Source: Synechococcus sp. M16.1 (GTDB lineage Bacteria > Cyanobacteriota > Cyanobacteriia > PCC-6307 > Cyanobiaceae). Taken from it: a stretch of 64,000 nucleotides of DNA. Positions 62,472-64,000 of the stretch are shown here, one piece after another. Position 1 is the first letter of the stretch, and the number at the start of each line of letters is the position of its first letter. The notes under the pieces are model-generated. The model made no database searches. It had not been told where the DNA came from and worked only from the letters and a program-made list of their open reading frames with translations. A program made the translations under genes and the position numbers. The DNA lies in the NCBI RefSeq assembly GCF_014279895.1, contig NZ_CP047954.1:1116001-1180000 (forward strand), given 5' to 3'.

Positions 62472-62635
62472 TGCGGAGCCTTGATCAGGTCGTAGCCACG
62501 CCGAATGCGACTTCCACCAGGTTCAAGAACCGTGCTCAGCTGTTGATCCTCAGACGAAGCCTCAAGAACCACCTGCTGACCGATCAACACGATCCTGAAG
62601 CGCCAGGGGAGAAGACCCGGAAGGGTAAAGCTCAT
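62453..62635 (-). CDS. Small hypothetical protein, 60 aa
   Basis: MSFTLPGLLPWRFRIVLIGQ, then VVLEASSEDQQLSTVLEPGG and a basic end. No family recognised. Overlaps the hydrolase start by 19 bp, possibly coupled. Start ATG 62635 preferred over 62698. Confidence 0.5.
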   Translation of the reverse strand: MSFTLPGLLPWRFRIVLIGQQVVLEASSEDQQLSTVLEPGGSRIRRGYDLIKAPQCALIR

Positions 62636-62713
62636 GCAGATCCTGGTTCTCGCCTCACGCTGCCGCAATTCAGAACAACGTCCATCCCTGCAAGGCAAAG
62701 GAAAGTCGAGGAA

Positions 62714-63370
62714 TCAGTAGAGAGGTTTCTCGGCCACGACGGCAAAGAAAGGATCTCCCTTGCCACCGAACAAGCCCATCACACCCTCGGCGCGGGTGTC
62801 TTCGGCAACGATCTCCGGCTGGGGCCAGCCCTGGGCCATCAACACCTCAGCGACGTAACGCAGGTGATCACCGTCATCACCGTCGGTCCAGACCTGGGGA
62901 GCCTTGGTGAAGAACATTCGATTGGAAAACGCCACGATCACCTGGCCCCGGGGGCGGGTGATCCGCCACAGCTCAGCGGCGATCGGCTCGGGCTGTTGCA
63001 GGTATTGCCAACCGGCAACGATCAAGGTGGCATCGATCGATGCATCCTCAACCGGGAGGGTTTGGTCGCTGTTGAGGTTCTGAACCCAGTGCCGATCCAA
63101 TCGGGGGTTGGCACTCAGCTCCTCAGCATTGAGGCCATGGCCGATGACGTTGTCGTAACTGACATCGTCCGGCAGGTGGCTCACCCAACTGCTCATCAGA
63201 TCCAGCACCTGGGCACAGGGAGGAATGCGCTCGCGGTAGAGGGCCGCCAGCCGAGCACGAAAACCCGCATCCAGATGGTGAACGAAACGCGGCTCGCTGT
63301 AGAAGATCGCGTCGTCGGTGGCATCCAACTTGAAGCGTTGGGAGTCCTTCAGAACAGGAACAACCGTCAT
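62714..63370 (-). CDS. SAM-dependent methyltransferase
   Basis: 218 residues, class I fold though with an atypical first motif (AQVLDLMSSWVSHLPDDV). Later WRITRPRGQVIVAFSNRMF is the usual strand-4/5 region. Substrate unknown. It lies 3 bp after the Hli gene in the same direction. Confidence 0.82.
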   Translation of the reverse strand: MTVVPVLKDSQRFKLDATDDAIFYSEPRFVHHLDAGFRARLAALYRERIPPCAQVLDLMSSWVSHLPDDVSYDNVIGHGLNAEELSANPRLDRHWVQNLNSDQTLPVEDASIDATLIVAGWQYLQQPEPIAAELWRITRPRGQVIVAFSNRMFFTKAPQVWTDGDDGDHLRYVAEVLMAQGWPQPEIVAEDTRAEGVMGLFGGKGDPFFAVVAEKPLY

Positions 63371-63373
63371 CAA

Positions 63374-63595
63374 TCAACCCAGCTGCAGGTACCAGCGCAG
63401 AGCTGCACCAAGCTGACCCGCGATTCCCAAGCCCGTGGCTTTTTCAAGCACCACGGCAGCCAAGAAACCGAGCATGGCCACCCGGCCATTGAGCCGCTCC
63501 ACATCGGTCAGGGCAGACCGGTTCCAGGGGCGTGCTGTGGTGAGCGACTCGCCGAAGCGTTCCGGTTCCTCGTAACGAAAAGCAGGCCGACTCAT
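63374..63595 (-). CDS. hli: High-light-inducible protein (Hli)
   Basis: 73 residues. Chlorophyll-binding motif ERLNGRVAMLGFLAAVVLEK with the Asn/Arg/Met ligand pattern of the LHC-like family; a single helix. It protects photosystems under high light. Its start overlaps the upstream gene's stop by 4 bp. Confidence 0.93.
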   Translation of the reverse strand: MSRPAFRYEEPERFGESLTTARPWNRSALTDVERLNGRVAMLGFLAAVVLEKATGLGIAGQLGAALRWYLQLG

Positions 63596-64000
63596 CGCAA
63601 TGCGCAGATCCAGCGGACCTTAACCACGGTTCCATCGCGACCGGGGTACACGGTCCAGGCACCATCGGGCTGGCGTTGCTCCAGCTGACCTTTGGCACAG
63701 TTGGCACGCATCGGCAGAACCCGTTGGGTCCACCGGTCCTGGCCAGCGCGCTGAATCAGCAGGCCTGCTTCCACCTCAACGGAACCGTCCACGCTCTGGG
63801 GAGCCCGGATGTATTCAGCCGCCTTGATCGCGGGGGTGTCGAGGGCTTCCATGAAGATCCAGCCGTCGCCGGGAAGCAGATCGCCGCGACGGGATTGCCA
63901 AACCGCCGGCTCCTGCATCGGCTGCCATTCCGCCTGAACAGGCCCTGCGATCAGGGACAGGAGTGAAGCGAGAGCAACGTTGAAGGCCAGAGCAGGGGAG
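63592..64000 (-). CDS. Exported hypothetical protein (5' end outside window)
   Basis: At least 136 residues; the start lies beyond base 64000. Signal peptide region (SPALAFNVALASLLSLIAGP VQAE) followed by EWQPMQEPAVWQSRRGDLLPGDGW and RVLPMRANC... PDGAWTVYPGRDGTVVK. No recognised domain. Coupled to the hli gene by ATGA overlap, so it may respond to the same light signal; inference. Confidence 0.7.
   Translation of the reverse strand, partial: SPALAFNVALASLLSLIAGPVQAEWQPMQEPAVWQSRRGDLLPGDGWIFMEALDTPAIKAAEYIRAPQSVDGSVEVEAGLLIQRAGQDRWTQRVLPMRANCAKGQLEQRQPDGAWTVYPGRDGTVVKVRWICALR

Noticed and set aside
62471-63688. 405-codon open frame on the plus strand
   Set aside because: Antisense to methyltransferase and hli genes, both with clear motifs; no recognisable domain.
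1-64000. Mobile elements, CRISPR arrays, phage genes
   Set aside because: No transposase, integrase, terminal inverted repeats or regularly spaced repeats were seen apart from the 13-bp array, which is too short and has no spacers.

Overview
The window looks like a chromosomal piece of a marine unicellular cyanobacterium of the Synechococcus/Prochlorococcus group, most likely marine Synechococcus (sub-cluster 5.1-like). The evidence is a high-GC, gene-dense sequence (roughly 60% GC by eye) carrying photosystem I psaK, cytochrome b6f petN, the PSII biogenesis factor thf1/psb29, a high-light-inducible protein, cyanobacterial DUF families (DUF3110, DUF2499, DUF3593, DUF2256, DUF2103) and a complete glucosylglycerol synthesis and uptake operon (ggpS-ggtBCDA) typical of salt-adapted cyanobacteria. 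No mobile element, CRISPR array, phage module or rRNA gene is visible. RNA genes are one tRNA-Ser(GGA) and a probable 6S RNA immediately 3' of purK.

Layout. 0-8.2 kb: argC (cut by the window edge), ribBA, a cyclophilin, mtnP, murQ, a DUF3110 protein and a dnaJ-dnaK pair. 8.3-11 kb: phosphate transporter pstCAB behind a candidate Pho box, then tRNA-Ser. 11.2-16.9 kb: two ferredoxins, an inositol-monophosphatase-family enzyme, hisZ, htpG, rpmB and a PrxQ-type peroxiredoxin. 16.9-22.4 kb: the compatible-solute operon. 22.3-30 kb: csaB-like pyruvyl transferase, two small membrane proteins, psaK, a geranylgeranyl-reductase-like flavoprotein, dxs, ilvA, scpB and a YggT protein. 30-39.6 kb: MazG-like NTPase, pyk, a MacB-type permease, ftsH, DUF2256, clpP, thf1, petN with a small membrane ORF, and clpS; this is a photosynthesis and protein-quality-control neighbourhood. 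39-41 kb: small ORFs, a 13-bp tandem repeat and the 6S RNA. 41-52 kb: purK, an orphan sugar-type permease, aroB, a MidA-type methyltransferase, a TPM/Psb32-like protein, a lysozyme-like protein, a glycosyltransferase, a metallophosphoesterase, nadA and a thioredoxin-fold protein. 51-56.5 kb: a DNA-repair cassette of MBL-fold exonuclease, ATP-dependent ligase and Lhr-type helicase. 56.5-64 kb: a PfkB kinase followed by an island of very small genes, then a J-domain protein, a lipase-like hydrolase, a methyltransferase and an Hli protein.

The points I consider most worth following are: (i) a small secreted Cys-rich gene at 50638-50871 whose only in-frame defect is a UGA where a fourth Cys would complete a repeated Cys pattern; (ii) two otherwise intact genes, ribBA and a metallophosphoesterase, with no ATG/GTG/TTG start in frame ahead of their conserved N-termini; (iii) the candidate 6S RNA abutting the purK stop codon; (iv) a chain of tiny or overlapping genes around petN and in the 58-61.4 kb island; and (v) a decayed HNH-like protein translationally coupled to a DUF1543 protein.
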